Of a stretch of DNA of 34,782 nucleotides, positions 22,604 through 32,077 are shown piece after piece. Each line of letters opens with the position of its first letter. The stretch's first letter is position 1. The stretch covers positions 114,815 through 149,596 of the forward strand of contig NZ_RAVT01000005.1 in the NCBI RefSeq assembly GCF_013464915.1. Direction: 5' to 3'. The translations under genes were made by a program, and so were the position numbers. Under the pieces are notes generated by a model. That model saw nothing but the letters and a program-made list of their open reading frames with translations, did no database searches and was not told where the DNA came from. Origin of the DNA: Stenotrophomonas maltophilia. GTDB lineage: Bacteria > Pseudomonadota > Gammaproteobacteria > Xanthomonadales > Xanthomonadaceae.

Positions 22604-25330
22604 TCAGCGGAACCGGTAATCCAGTTGCACCCAGTACTGGCGGCCGTACGGGTCGTAGTTGCCGACCGGGTAGAACGGCCAGCCGCCTCCGTTCTTGTCC
22701 GCCGGCGGGCGGCTGTCACGCAGGTTGTTGACGATCACGCCCACCGACAGGTTCTCGCCGAACTGGCGGAAGACGCTGGCGTTGTAGGTCATGTACGGCG
22801 CGATGCGGCCACTGCCATCGGTCTTCGGCAGCGAGCCGAAACGATTGCCGTACAGGGTGGTGGTCCAGTCACCCTGGTTCCAGGTGATGCTGCCGTTGGC
22901 CTTGCTGCGCCACTGGTAGACATCCAGCGAATTGCGGATGTCACGCTCGGGGTCGTCGGTGAACTGCCGGTATTTATGCTCCAGCACCACCGTATAGGCC
23001 AGGCGCGTGGTGAAGCGGCCATAACGGCCGGCATCGAAACGCCAGTTTCCCTTCAGGTCCAGCCCGCGAACCGATTCAGAGGCGGCGTTGATCGGGTTGA
23101 TCAGCACACGGGTGACCTGGTCCGGCTGCACCGTGGCATTGGACGGGTTGCGGATCACACGCGACAGCGCGTCCTGGCACAGCGGTGAACCGATATCACG
23201 CGCCTCGCCGCCCAGCGTCTTTCCCAGCCGGCAATCGGCCTCGTCTCGCAGGATGCGGCTGGTATCCAGGCTGGTCACCTCGTTGTCGATGCGGATGTCG
23301 TAATAGTCGGCACTGAAGTCCAGGCCGGCCAGCGGCGACCAGACCACGCCGAACCCATAGGACTTGGCCGATTCCGGCTGCAGCTGCGCGTTGGCACGGT
23401 TGCTGTAGTCGATCGACAGGCCGTTGTAGTCGCAGTTGTCGTACGACTGGCCAGCAGTCCGGCAGCGCCAGTAGTCGGTCATGCCCGGGTTGTAGCCGCG
23501 GGTCTCGGTCGCGAACACGTAGTTCATATCCGGCGCCCGGAAGCTGGTGGCAGCCGTACCACGGATCAACAGGCTCTCGAACGGGCGGAACTCGACGCCG
23601 AAGCTCCAGGTTGCCTTGCCGATGTGCTCGCCGCCGGCACGGTACTGGTCATAGCGACCGGCCAGAGTGGTGGTCAGCGACTGCAGCAACGGCAGCTGCA
23701 GCTCCACGCCAGCGGCATAGCGGTCGCGCTCACCACCGGCACCGATACCGGCGCTGGTGTTCCAGAACTCGCCGGTACCCAGGCGCGGGTCCGGGCGATT
23801 GCGGTAACCCTGGCTGCCGGCCTCGACCACGGCGGCCAGCGCGGCGTCGCCACCGGGCAGTGCGAACAGCCGGCCGTTGACGCTGGCGCTGAAAGTCTGC
23901 AGCCACGCCGCGTTGCGGCTCTCCTGGTAGCCGGACAGGCCCTGGTACTCGGTCGGGTTCAGCGGCTGGAACAGGCGGGCCGGGTCCGGCGCATAGACCT
24001 CTACGCCATTGCGCACGCCCAGCTTCGGGCCAAGCAGGTACTCGTTGATGCCGGCCAGCAGCACCGGGCGACGGGTGCGGTTCTCGTAGCGGGAGCGGCT
24101 GTAGACCACTTCATAATCCCAGCCACTGTCACCGATCTGGCCGCGCGCGCCGACGTTGAACGACCAGGAGTTTTCCAGGAAACGGTTGGCATTGCGCGGC
24201 AGGCCGCCGACTTCCTCGGGCGCAAAGCGGCGGTACCAGCTTTCCAGGTTGCCGGTGGTCTGGTTGTAGAAGTAGTTGCGGGCCGAGGTCCAGGTGGGCG
24301 CACGGGTGTTGTTGGTGATGCGTGCGCTGCCCACGGCAAGATCGGCGAACAGGTCGGTGCTGTCGTTGACGTGGAAGGTCAGCAGGCCGTAGCCGTTGAG
24401 GTTGCGCTTCTCGGTCTGCACCGTCCAGTAGCTGGCGGCGGCCTCATTGCTGCCGCAGTACCAGCCCTGGCGCGGATTGAAGGCGCGGAACACGCTGCCG
24501 CCATAGATGTCCGACGCCGCGTCGCAGCCATCGACGCCCGGATCGATGTTGCGACCGGTGGCGGCGTTGCGGCGATAGGCGATCGCGGTCGCCTGCGGCG
24601 CCTTGCCGGCCGGATCATCCTCCAGCGAATCCATGAAGTCGCGCTGCCGCGCATGGATCGCCTTGCGCACGTCGAACTCGAAGCCGAACAGGGCATCCCA
24701 ACGCTCGCCGGAACTACCACCGACCACCTGCGCGCGCTGGTTGTCGCCACCGCCCTGCTGGGTGCCGCCGGCGCGCACGTTCACGTCCACCCCTTCAAAG
24801 CGGTCCTTGAGAATGATGTTGACCACACCGGCAATGGCATCCGAGCCGTACACCGCCGAGGCGCCGGCAGCCAGCACCTCGATGCGCTCGATCAGGGCGC
24901 TGGGAATGTTGGCCAGGTTGACCACGTTCACCGAGCCCTCGTAGGCCAACGGGTAGTCGGCCTGGCGGCGTCCGTTGACCAGCACCAGCGTGCGGTTCGG
25001 GCCAAGTCCGCGCAGGTTGATGGTGTTGGCCGCCGGAGTGAAGGTGTTGCCGAAGTCCTCGCCCTGCACGTTGCCGGTGTTTTCGGTCAGGGCGCTCAGC
25101 GCGTCGAACGCATTGCGGTAGCCCTGCGCGTCGATCTGCTCGCGGCTGATCACGGTCACCGGAGACGGCCCTTCGACGCTGGCGCGCGGAATGCGCGAGC
25201 CGGTGACCTTCACTTCCTGCAACGAGGTGGGTGCGCTTTCCTGCGCGAAGGCCGGCAACGAGACCAGCATCAGGGACGACAGCGCGAGCACCAGCGGACG
25301 CGGGCGCAGCGCCTTGTGAGAGGCGGACAT
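22604..25330 (-). CDS. TonB-dependent outer-membrane receptor
   Basis: Outer-membrane active transporter of 908 residues. The signal peptide spans 1-29 (ending LPAFA). A TonB-box-like LQEVKVTGSRI follows near residue 36. The plug domain (about 50-170) has SPVTVISREQIDAQGY, NTINLRGLGPNRTLVLVNGR, LIERIEVLAAGASAVYGSDA and IAGVVNIILKDRFEG. The rest is a 22-strand-type barrel ending QYWVQLDYRFR. Two cysteine-containing extracellular-type segments (GVDGCDAASD, YWRCRTAGQSYDNCDYNG) may form loop disulfides. The start at 25330 has CAGGA upstream. No iron, haem or polysaccharide genes adjoin it, so the ligand is unknown; Xanthomonadaceae carry many such receptors for plant sugars and metal chelates. 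Confidence 0.95.
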   Translation of the reverse strand: MSASHKALRPRPLVLALSSLMLVSLPAFAQESAPTSLQEVKVTGSRIPRASVEGPSPVTVISREQIDAQGYRNAFDALSALTENTGNVQGEDFGNTFTPAANTINLRGLGPNRTLVLVNGRRQADYPLAYEGSVNVVNLANIPSALIERIEVLAAGASAVYGSDAIAGVVNIILKDRFEGVDVNVRAGGTQQGGGDNQRAQVVGGSSGERWDALFGFEFDVRKAIHARQRDFMDSLEDDPAGKAPQATAIAYRRNAATGRNIDPGVDGCDAASDIYGGSVFRAFNPRQGWYCGSNEAAASYWTVQTEKRNLNGYGLLTFHVNDSTDLFADLAVGSARITNNTRAPTWTSARNYFYNQTTGNLESWYRRFAPEEVGGLPRNANRFLENSWSFNVGARGQIGDSGWDYEVVYSRSRYENRTRRPVLLAGINEYLLGPKLGVRNGVEVYAPDPARLFQPLNPTEYQGLSGYQESRNAAWLQTFSASVNGRLFALPGGDAALAAVVEAGSQGYRNRPDPRLGTGEFWNTSAGIGAGGERDRYAAGVELQLPLLQSLTTTLAGRYDQYRAGGEHIGKATWSFGVEFRPFESLLIRGTAATSFRAPDMNYVFATETRGYNPGMTDYWRCRTAGQSYDNCDYNGLSIDYSNRANAQLQPESAKSYGFGVVWSPLAGLDFSADYYDIRIDNEVTSLDTSRILRDEADCRLGKTLGGEARDIGSPLCQDALSRVIRNPSNATVQPDQVTRVLINPINAASESVRGLDLKGNWRFDAGRYGRFTTRLAYTVVLEHKYRQFTDDPERDIRNSLDVYQWRSKANGSITWNQGDWTTTLYGNRFGSLPKTDGSGRIAPYMTYNASVFRQFGENLSVGVIVNNLRDSRPPADKNGGGWPFYPVGNYDPYGRQYWVQLDYRFR

Positions 25331-25383
25331 GGGCTTCCTGGGGGAGTGGGTGGTGGTACGGGAGCAGCGGCCTGAGCGGCGCA

Positions 25384-25400
25384 TAACGATCCCGTAACGA
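25384..25400 (-). promoter_or_regulatory. Tandem TAACGA repeats upstream of the receptor
   Basis: TAACGA occurs twice, at 25384-25389 and 25395-25400, exactly 11 bp (one helical turn) apart and about 55-70 nt before the receptor start. This spacing suits a regulator binding one face of the DNA. The regulator is not known. Confidence 0.3.
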
Positions 25401-25545
25401 AAGTGTCCTGAATGGGTGGTTTCAACGGAAATGACCAGCCCTGATGGACTTATGCCTGAACCGAATCAGGCTCCGCCCGGTGATCGTCGCGTTTTTGCAA
25501 TCTTTTGAATGGTCTGGCGAACCGGGCATTGCCATCGTTCCGGGG

Positions 25546-26145
25546 ATGATGACCCCGAACCCCGCACCCCGCCTTACCCCTTTGCGCCCTGTGTCGCGCC
25601 GCCACCTGCTGCAGCTGCAGGTGGCACCGGTCACGCTGCGCCCGTTCCAGCGGGCCGACCTGCCGGCCTGGCGCCTGTTCGACGACCGACGCCGGCGCGG
25701 TCGGCATCTTCACTCGGGCATCGACGAAGAAGCACGTTTCCTCGCCCACATGCACCGCTCGCGCCTTGAGCAGGACAACGACCAGCTGATGCTGGGTGTC
25801 TTCGATGACCAGCACGGCATCGTGCTGGACCAGTTGCACGTCCGCCTGCATTCGCTGCACTCGCGCTGTGCCGAGCTGCTGTCACTGCAGCATTGGCATG
25901 CACACACCGATGCGATGCTGCAGGCCCTGTGCCCGTTCCTGTTCGAGGATGTCGGCCTGCACCGCCTGTTCGTGATGCTGCCGCCGGACTGCAACGCGCC
26001 GTTCACCCAGGCATTGCGAACGCGGGGCTTCGAGCAGGAAGGCGTACTGCGCGATCAACATTTTGGGCTGGATGGCTGGCAGGATCGCCAGCTGCTGGCG
26101 CTGACCGCACCGATCTGGCGCAGCCAGCACCAGGCGGGGGATTAG
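25546..26145 (+). CDS. GNAT family N-acetyltransferase
   Basis: Predicted acyltransferase of 199 residues of the RimJ/RimL kind. VTLRPFQRADLPAWRLFDD near residue 25 starts the fold. DQLMLGVFDDQHGIVLDQLH is the central strand pair, and LCPFLFEDVGLHRLFVMLPPDCNAPF followed by LRTRGFEQEGVLRDQHF forms the acetyl-CoA and C-terminal part. The typical glycine-rich Q/RxxGxG/A loop is weak here (HSLHSRCAELLSL), so activity is less certain than the fold. The start is one of two adjacent ATGs at 25546 and 25549; a longer frame from 25444 is not supported. Its TAG overlaps the TAA of the convergent cdh gene. Confidence 0.75.
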   Translation: MMTPNPAPRLTPLRPVSRRHLLQLQVAPVTLRPFQRADLPAWRLFDDRRRRGRHLHSGIDEEARFLAHMHRSRLEQDNDQLMLGVFDDQHGIVLDQLHVRLHSLHSRCAELLSLQHWHAHTDAMLQALCPFLFEDVGLHRLFVMLPPDCNAPFTQALRTRGFEQEGVLRDQHFGLDGWQDRQLLALTAPIWRSQHQAGD

Positions 26146-26924
26146 CGCACCCGCTCCATCGCATCGCGGGCACCGGTCAGGACCGTGCAGGCATGGTCCT
26201 GCAGCTCTTCGCCGCTGGCCTCGTTGCCGCTGCCTGCGTCGACGCGGGTGGCGAGCAGGATGAAGCCAGGGCCAGCCTGCACGTTGTCCCGGCCAGCCAC
26301 CACCAGGCTCCATTGGCCGACATCGCCCACGCCGCTCAGGTCATAGGCGAGCAGGTTGAGCGGATTGGCAGTCAACGCTGCACCCGGCAGCAGCCGGGCC
26401 TGGTACTGATGGCCGCGCAGCAGCACCGGCAGTGGCGTCCACCGGGTGCCCAGGGCACCGGCATGTGCATCCAGGGCCTGCAGCACATCGGCGCGCAGGC
26501 AGTCGACATGGATATGCAGCTGGTGCTGCGAGCGGCCATGCGGTGAATTCAGCGCCAGGCTGGCGACGCTGCGTGGCAGCGGCTGGCCAAGGGCCCGCTC
26601 GGTATGGCTGCGGGCCTGCCAGGCTGCGGCAAAGTAATTCGGCGCACCGCGCTGGTACAGGGCCCGGTTCTCGATCCCGCTGACCTTGTCCAGCGGCATC
26701 AGCAGGAACTGGTAGTCACCATGCGCATCCTTGACCAGCACATCGCGACGGTCCGCCGCTGCCTCCACCCGCAGGCAATCACCCCGCGGGCCTTCGGCGC
26801 CACGGCAGTCACGTTCGATCAACCGCCACAGCGCATCGGAATGGGCCGGCGGCGGCGGCGGCGGCGCGCTGGCACAGGCGGACAACAGCAGCAGGGATGG
26901 CAACAGGAAGGGGCGCAGGGACAC
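26142..26924 (-). CDS. cdh: CDP-diacylglycerol diphosphatase, lipoprotein form
   Basis: Hydrolyses CDP-diacylglycerol to CMP and phosphatidate at the membrane. The 260-residue protein matches E. coli Cdh over most of its length: LWRLIERDC, VLVKDAHGDYQFLLMP, VSGIENRALY, PNYFAAAWQAR, LALNSPHGRSQ, RWTPLP and LRGHQYQARLL, ending with GEELQDHACTVL. The catalytic HIT-like motif is H134, H137 and H139 (HQLHIH). The N-terminus has a lipobox LLSAC with Cys17, followed by a run of prolines, so it is likely a lipoprotein, whereas the E. coli enzyme has an uncleaved membrane anchor. The exported gene of unknown function lies 68 bp upstream on the same strand and may be co-transcribed. Confidence 0.93.
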   Translation of the reverse strand: MSLRPFLLPSLLLLSACASAPPPPPPAHSDALWRLIERDCRGAEGPRGDCLRVEAAADRRDVLVKDAHGDYQFLLMPLDKVSGIENRALYQRGAPNYFAAAWQARSHTERALGQPLPRSVASLALNSPHGRSQHQLHIHVDCLRADVLQALDAHAGALGTRWTPLPVLLRGHQYQARLLPGAALTANPLNLLAYDLSGVGDVGQWSLVVAGRDNVQAGPGFILLATRVDAGSGNEASGEELQDHACTVLTGARDAMERVR

Positions 26925-26992
26925 GGCAACGGCTCACGGAACAGGCACGGCAGACGGCGCCGCGCTGCATTCTAGCCAGTGCAGTGCTGCAA

Positions 26993-27613
26993 TCAGTAGG
27001 TGCCGAACGGCACTTCAACCACGATCGGAGCGGCGCCCTCGCCTGTCTGCAGGGTGTAGCGGTCCAGCGCACCATCGTCGTCGGCATGCGGCTGGCGCTG
27101 GAAATGCAGCGGGTAGCGGGTGTCGCCCAGGCGCAGGGCGCTGCCATCGGCCTCCAGCGCGGCACCTTCCGGAATCAACAGCCCGCCCAGGTCGCTGTAG
27201 GCGCCCGGCACATCGGCGAAGCTGTAGTCGGCCAGTTCGTCCACCCGCTGCATCGCGTAAACGTGCGGAACATAGGGACGCGCCGGGCTGCGGCCATTGC
27301 TCAGGTCGGTCACCCAGGCCTGTGGCAGGTGGTACTGCTCGCGCAGCGCGGCCACGCCCAGCGATGGACTGGCCACCTGCAGGCAGCACACCGTGCGCTT
27401 GCCCTCGCGGTCGAGAATGGCGAAGCGATCTCCACGGGTGGCGGCCCGCGGCAGCATGGCGAAGGCCAGGTTGCGCTGGGCCGGTACGTAGCCGGCCTCG
27501 GTCTGCAGGTTGCGCCAGGCACCGAACACCGGGGGGTCTACCGGCGCAGGTTCCGGTTCGGCGGCGGTGGCGGCAAACGCCATGCCCAGCATGGACAGCG
27601 CCAGTGCCATCAT
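26993..27613 (-). CDS. Exported protein of unknown function
   Basis: Unrecognised protein of 206 residues. The first ~18 residues (MMALALSMLGMAFAATAA) are a signal peptide. The mature part has no membrane segment. It includes AWRNLQTEAGYVPAQRNLAF, a paired Cys-Cys in REGKRTVCCLQVAS, and SPARPYVPHVYAMQRVDELA, and ends IVVEVPFGTY. The start at 27613 is the first of two adjacent ATGs with AGG 5 nt upstream; an ATG at 27649 is possible. It is divergent from the I78-type lipoprotein (206 bp between starts) and upstream of cdh. Confidence 0.7.
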   Translation of the reverse strand: MMALALSMLGMAFAATAAEPEPAPVDPPVFGAWRNLQTEAGYVPAQRNLAFAMLPRAATRGDRFAILDREGKRTVCCLQVASPSLGVAALREQYHLPQAWVTDLSNGRSPARPYVPHVYAMQRVDELADYSFADVPGAYSDLGGLLIPEGAALEADGSALRLGDTRYPLHFQRQPHADDDGALDRYTLQTGEGAAPIVVEVPFGTY

Positions 27614-27819
27614 CGTCCTGCCCTTTTCGCGGATACTGCCTGCCGTCATACCGTGTCCAGCACCTGCACCGGAATGGCCCGGCCCGCCCGCTGGCGTGCT
27701 GCCAGTCATCCCTCCCACTATGCAACGACCACGCTGTGCCGGCAATGACCAGGGTGCTGACGCCTTTTGCACGCCGGGTGCTATCGTTCCCGCCATCTCC
27801 CCTGCGCAGGAGCGCTCGC

Positions 27820-28116
27820 ATGTCCACCTTCCGTCTGTTCCTGTTGCTGCCCGCCTCGGCCCTGCTGCTGTCGGCCTGCGTCAGCACGCCTGGCCCGGAA
27901 GTCAAAGGCAGCGGCCGCTGCGACGCCAGCCAGCTGGGCTGGGCGATCGGCCAGCCAGCCAACGAACCCAACATCCGCCGCCTGTCTGCCGAAAGCGGTG
28001 CCGGCCTGGTCAACCCGATCGGCCCCAGCACCATCACCACCAAGGACATCCGCCAGGACCGCCTGCGCGTGTTCGTGGACAAGGACAACATCATCACCGC
28101 CACCCGTTGCGAGTAA
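27820..28116 (+). CDS. I78-family peptidase-inhibitor-like lipoprotein
   Basis: Lipoprotein of 98 residues. The signal MSTFRLFLLLPASALLLSAC ends in the lipobox LLSAC with Cys20. The remaining domain fits the I78 inhibitor family: GRCDASQLGWAIGQP near the start, then TITTKDIRQDRLRVFVDKDN and a final ITATRCE, where the two cysteines can pair. Family members inhibit serine proteases and share a fold with eglin-type inhibitors. Here a role protecting the envelope from the cell's own or foreign proteases is plausible. The start at 27820 has AGGAG 8 nt upstream. Confidence 0.85.
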   Translation: MSTFRLFLLLPASALLLSACVSTPGPEVKGSGRCDASQLGWAIGQPANEPNIRRLSAESGAGLVNPIGPSTITTKDIRQDRLRVFVDKDNIITATRCE

Positions 28117-28133
28117 GCGCCGCGGGGGGGTCT

Positions 28134-28209
28134 GTAGAGCCGAGCCCACGCTCGGCTGCTCTCCGGTCAGGCCGCACGGAAAGCCAGCCGAGCGTAGGCT
28201 CGGCTCTAC
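28134..28209. repeat. SMAG repeat pair, inverted (GAGCCGAGC subfamily)
   Basis: Units at 28134-28157 (plus, GTAGAGCCGAGC head) and 28186-28209 (minus, ending GCTCGGCTCTAC). The stem sequence differs from the GATCCACGCC group, while the GTAG head is kept. The pair lies between the convergent I78-like gene and the next minus-strand gene, where it can act as a bidirectional 3' hairpin. Confidence 0.9.
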
Positions 28210-28214
28210 AGGGT

Positions 28215-29114
28215 TCAGGGTTCGGTATAGCCGGCACAATCCGGCAGTGGCTGGTCGGGGAGGAACATCCCATCACTGAAGCGGAACAGCCGCGTATAGG
28301 TGCACGCCGGATCCTGCTCGGTGCGCAGGTCCTTCTTCTTCAGCGGCCCCTTGGCCAGCGAATCCTCGAAACGTGAGACGCCGGCCGGGAACCGCGTCGC
28401 CACCGTCTGGTAGCGCAGCACCGGCATGCCCTGCCCTGCAACGTCCAGCCCCAGCTTCGCCGAGAAGCCGTACTCGTCGTGGCAGGCGCCTGCGCGCTGC
28501 TTGCTGTCCTGTTCACTGAAGCAGGCACGGATCATCGCGTTGCCCAGCCATGGCAGGGTCAGCACATCATCGTCCACCTGGATGTCGTCCTGCAGGTGGC
28601 GCACCCGTGCCAACTGCAGCGTGGATGCGTCGGCACCTCCACCGGAATACATGGCGTTGAACGTGACGATGCCGCCCACCAGCACGTTCTGGCGGGCGCG
28701 CTGCTGCGGGTCGGTCACCGGTTCATCGCTGCCGACACCCGGAGCCAGGCGCACAATCCAGGGCCACAGCTTCAGCTCGCTTTCCTGCGGCACATCGATG
28801 CTGACGTGATAGCTGTGGAGCTTGCCTTGGTCCTGCGCCTTTTCCAGCACTTCAAGCATGGTGGGCCGGTCACCCTCCTCGGAGACCGGCTGCACGCGCA
28901 CGCACCAGTTGCCGTCCCGGGTGCAGTCATAAAGCCCGGACGGTCCAGTCTCATTCGCGATCAGCACCTGCCCCAGCGGCTCCATCACGTTGCCGGCGGC
29001 ATCATGCTGTTGCGGCAGGATCGAGCCCTGGGCCAGCACCAGCAGCGGGGTCGCCAGCAGTGCAGCGCTCAGGGTGGCGCGGGCGGCAGCGGTGGGCATG
29101 GATGGCTCCTGCAT
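28215..29114 (-). CDS. Exported protein of unknown function
   Basis: Unrecognised protein of 299 residues. A signal peptide covers about 1-29 (RATLSAALLATPLLVLAQG). The body includes DCTRDGNWCVRVQPVSEEGD, SYHVSIDVPQESELKLWPWI, NVLVGGIVTFNAMYSGGGAD and FSEQDSKQRAGACHDEYGFS, and closes with DPACTYTRLFRFSDG. Six cysteines of the mature part are spaced so that disulfides are likely, in line with a periplasmic location. No catalytic motif was recognised. The start could be 29114 or 29099; the former has GGAA 6 nt upstream. It lies between two SMAG elements, so it is probably a single-gene unit. Confidence 0.75.
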   Translation of the reverse strand: MQEPSMPTAAARATLSAALLATPLLVLAQGSILPQQHDAAGNVMEPLGQVLIANETGPSGLYDCTRDGNWCVRVQPVSEEGDRPTMLEVLEKAQDQGKLHSYHVSIDVPQESELKLWPWIVRLAPGVGSDEPVTDPQQRARQNVLVGGIVTFNAMYSGGGADASTLQLARVRHLQDDIQVDDDVLTLPWLGNAMIRACFSEQDSKQRAGACHDEYGFSAKLGLDVAGQGMPVLRYQTVATRFPAGVSRFEDSLAKGPLKKKDLRTEQDPACTYTRLFRFSDGMFLPDQPLPDCAGYTEP

Positions 29115-29148
29115 ACGGGCTTCCGATGGTAACCGTTGACCGGGCGGC

Positions 29149-29209
29149 GTCGAGCCATGCTCGACTGCTGTCTATCGGGAAGAGCAGCCGAGCATCGGCT
29201 CGGCTCTAC
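29149..29209. repeat. SMAG repeat pair, left unit degenerate
   Basis: The right unit at 29186-29209 ends GCTCGGCTCTAC and is intact on the minus strand. The left one, around 29149-29165, keeps the stem GTCGAG/CTCGAC but has lost the GTAG head. The pair is 22 bp from the end of dld. Confidence 0.8.
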
Positions 29210-29230
29210 AGTAAAGCCGCGTTGTATCCG

Positions 29231-30937
29231 TCAATGCCCATTGCAGTCGCAGCCACCCCATCCCTTCGCCTTCGACGTCTGGCCAATACCCGGGTTGAAG
29301 GTATTGCTCGGATCAAGCTGCCTGTAGAAGCCCGCCAGCGCCGGCTTGGCCGGGTACAGGTGACCGACATTGTGCTCGGCCGGATACTCGGCGCCACGCT
29401 GGTCCAGCAGCGCCCACATCGCATGCTCGATCGCCATCGGGTCTTCGCCCTTGCGCGCGATGTAGTCCTGGTGGAACACGTGGCACAGGAAGTGGCCGTA
29501 ATACAGCTTGTGCAGCAGGCGGCCGTCTATATCGGCCGGCAACTGCTCGAACCAATCGGCATCATCCCGGCGCAGGGCAATATCCAGCGCGACGATGTCC
29601 TGCACCTGGTCGCGATGCACCTCGCGGTAGCGCACCGCGGCACCTGCCACGGCGAAGCGATGCAGGAAGGCCTTGCGCCCCTCCTCCGCCGTGCAGTGGA
29701 AATAGCCGCCTTCGTGGCCAGCGAAGAAGTCGCGCAGCCAGGCTTCGGTGTCCGCTGCGTCCTGCGCGGACACCTTCAGCAGCAGGTGATGCTCATAGCG
29801 CTGGCGGAACTCGCCCATGCGCTTGGGCAGGTGCGAGGGCAGCAGGCCTGTCAGCACCTGCATCACCCGGTCGGTCACCCCGCGCAGGCCCAGCCGCTCG
29901 AACCAGCCGTCAACCCGGCTCTTCAATGCAAACGCGGCCGGCACGCGCGCGGTGCCGAGGCGGTCGATCAGCAGGAAGCTGTCCTTGCCGTAGCGTTCGC
30001 CGATGTCATAGGCATCGCGGTGGATGTATTCGCCGGCAATCGGCAGGCGTTCGAAGCCGGTCAGCAGCTGGCGTCGGATCGCGGTGAGGCTGTCGGTGCG
30101 GTTGCTGCCGATATAGAAGACCTCGGCCACCTCTTTTTCGAAGGTGTCCAGGCGCACCGCGAACACTGCCAGCTTGCCGGCAGATCCCGCTGCCTCGAAG
30201 TGGCGGCTGGGGTCGGCATTGAATCGCGCCGGAGTATCGGCATCGACCCGGCGCACTTCCTCGGCATAGCGCGGATCGGAGGCGGCGCGGCCGTCACCGT
30301 CACCCACGTCGGCAGCACGGTAGTCACCTGCCTGCAGGCGCTGCAGGATCTGCTCGGGCGTATCGCCCAGCGCGATGCCCAGATGGTTGACCAGCTGCAG
30401 CCGGCCCTGCGCATCGACCTGCGCGTACAGTGCCAGTTCGGTATAGGCTGGGCCACGGCGCACCAGCGCGCCGCCGGAGTTGTTGCAGATGCCGCCGAGT
30501 ACCGACGCACCGATGCAGGACGAGCCGATCACCGAATGCGGCTCGCGGCCGAGCGGTGCCAGCGTCTGCTCCAGCCGGTCCAGCGTCGCGCCAGGCAGGC
30601 ACAGCACCTGGCGGCCCTCGTTCAACAGCTGGATGCCGGTCAGCCGCAGCGTGCTGACCAGTACGATCGGACGCCCGTAGTCGTTGCCATCCGGGGTCGA
30701 GCCACCGGTCAGGCCGGTGTTGGCCGCCTGCAGGATGATCGCTGCCCCACCCTGCACCGCCGCCTGCAGCACGCGCCACAGTTCCAGCAGCGTACCCGGG
30801 CGCACCACCGCCAGCACCGGCCCTTCGCCGAAGCGATAGCCGCGGCGGAAGCGGCGCGTGGCCTTGTCGCCGGTCAGCACATGGCGACTGCCGACCGCGT
30901 CGCGCAACTGCGCCAGCACGGCATCGTGGCCGCTCAC
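29231..30937 (-). CDS. dld: Quinone-dependent D-lactate dehydrogenase
   Basis: FAD enzyme that oxidises D-lactate to pyruvate and passes electrons to the quinone pool; a peripheral inner-membrane protein. The length, 568 residues, is close to E. coli Dld (571). The FAD domain (about 35-210) contains [40 protein letters not shown] and [20 protein letters not shown]. The C-terminal membrane-binding part has [20 protein letters not shown] and the characteristic [10 protein letters not shown] and [16 protein letters not shown]. The start is GTG at 30937, overlapping the lldD stop as GTGA. It is the last gene of the lactate operon. Confidence 0.97.
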   Translation of the reverse strand: MSGHDAVLAQLRDAVGSRHVLTGDKATRRFRRGYRFGEGPVLAVVRPGTLLELWRVLQAAVQGGAAIILQAANTGLTGGSTPDGNDYGRPIVLVSTLRLTGIQLLNEGRQVLCLPGATLDRLEQTLAPLGREPHSVIGSSCIGASVLGGICNNSGGALVRRGPAYTELALYAQVDAQGRLQLVNHLGIALGDTPEQILQRLQAGDYRAADVGDGDGRAASDPRYAEEVRRVDADTPARFNADPSRHFEAAGSAGKLAVFAVRLDTFEKEVAEVFYIGSNRTDSLTAIRRQLLTGFERLPIAGEYIHRDAYDIGERYGKDSFLLIDRLGTARVPAAFALKSRVDGWFERLGLRGVTDRVMQVLTGLLPSHLPKRMGEFRQRYEHHLLLKVSAQDAADTEAWLRDFFAGHEGGYFHCTAEEGRKAFLHRFAVAGAAVRYREVHRDQVQDIVALDIALRRDDADWFEQLPADIDGRLLHKLYYGHFLCHVFHQDYIARKGEDPMAIEHAMWALLDQRGAEYPAEHNVGHLYPAKPALAGFYRQLDPSNTFNPGIGQTSKAKGWGGCDCNGH

Positions 30938-32073
30938 GGCAGGCTGACCAGTGAATCGCGGCCGATATCGGCGATGCGACGCGCGCCGGTCAGCGTCATC
31001 GCCACCCGCATTTCCTTGGCGATCAGGTCCAGCAGGTTGGCCACGCCGGCCTCGCCCTGCGCGGCCAGCGCGTAGACGAACGCGCGGCCCAACAGCACGG
31101 TGTCGGCCCCCAGCGCCAGCATGCGCACCACGTCCAGGCCGGTGCGGATGCCCGAATCGGCGAGGATCTTCAGGTCGCCCTGCACGGCATCGGCAATCGC
31201 CGGCAGTGCGCGTGCGGTGGACAGCACGCCGTCCAGCTGGCGGCCACCGTGGTTGGAGACCACGATGCCATCGGCGCCGAACTTCACCGCATCCCGTGCG
31301 TCATCCGGGTCGAGGATGCCCTTGATCACCATCGGGCCCTTCCAGAACTCGCGGATCCATTCCAGATCCTTCCACGAAATGGACGGATCGAAGTTGCTGC
31401 CAAGCCAGCCGATATAGTCCTCCAGCCCGGTCGGGTTGCCGCGATAGGTGGAGATGTTGCCGAGGTCATGTGGGCGGCCGAACAGGCCCACGTCCCATGC
31501 CCAGTGCGGGTGGGTGATGGCCTGGCCGATGCGGCGCAGCGAGGCGTTCGGGCCGCTCATGCCGGAGTGCGCATCGCGGTAACGCGCGCCCGGCACCGGC
31601 ATGTCCACGGTGAACACCAGCGTGGTCACGCCGGCGGCCTGCGCCCGCTCCAGCGCGTTGCGCATGAAGCCACGGTCGCGCAGCACATACAGCTGGAACC
31701 ACATCGGCCGCTGGATGGCCGGCGCCACTTCTTCGATCGGGCACACCGACACGGTGGACAGGGTGAACGGGATGCCCCGGCTGTCGGCCGCGCGCGCCGC
31801 CTGTACTTCGCCGCGCCGTGCGTACATGCCGGTCAGCCCGACCGGCGCCAGCGCCACCGGCATCGCCAGTTTTTCGCCGAACAGCTCGGTTTCCAGGCTC
31901 AGGTCGGACATGTTGCGCAGGATGCGCTGGCGCAGCGCGATGTCGGACAGGTCGGAAACGTTGCGCTTCAGCGTGTGCTCGGCATACGCGCCGCCATCGA
32001 TGTAGTGGAACAGGAACGGCGGCAGCCGGCGTTGCGCTGCGGCACGGTAATCGGTGGAGGCGGAGATGATCAT
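30934..32073 (-). CDS. lldD: L-lactate dehydrogenase (FMN, respiratory)
   Basis: FMN-dependent enzyme converting L-lactate to pyruvate with quinone as acceptor, at the inner face of the membrane. It has 379 residues, the family's usual length. Key residues are visible: Tyr24 (FHYIDGG), the [15 protein letters not shown] loop, Lys251 in MVIKGIL, and catalytic His275 with Arg278 in [30 protein letters not shown] is the phosphate-binding end. The start at 32073 lies 4 nt after the lldR stop; a longer frame to 32175 would overlap lldR and is not supported. Confidence 0.97.
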   Translation of the reverse strand: MIISASTDYRAAAQRRLPPFLFHYIDGGAYAEHTLKRNVSDLSDIALRQRILRNMSDLSLETELFGEKLAMPVALAPVGLTGMYARRGEVQAARAADSRGIPFTLSTVSVCPIEEVAPAIQRPMWFQLYVLRDRGFMRNALERAQAAGVTTLVFTVDMPVPGARYRDAHSGMSGPNASLRRIGQAITHPHWAWDVGLFGRPHDLGNISTYRGNPTGLEDYIGWLGSNFDPSISWKDLEWIREFWKGPMVIKGILDPDDARDAVKFGADGIVVSNHGGRQLDGVLSTARALPAIADAVQGDLKILADSGIRTGLDVVRMLALGADTVLLGRAFVYALAAQGEAGVANLLDLIAKEMRVAMTLTGARRIADIGRDSLVSLP

Positions 32074-32077
32074 GGGG

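Noticed and set aside
23624..25375. Plus-strand open frame of 583 codons opposite the TonB-dependent receptor
   Set aside because: Shadow of the receptor; repetitive Val/Ala/Gly/Gln composition without motifs.
26731..27819. Long in-frame extension upstream of the I78-like lipoprotein
   Set aside because: The extension is Arg/Pro/Ser-rich, overlaps two minus-strand genes, and the ATG at 27820 has both AGGAG and a lipoprotein signal right after it.
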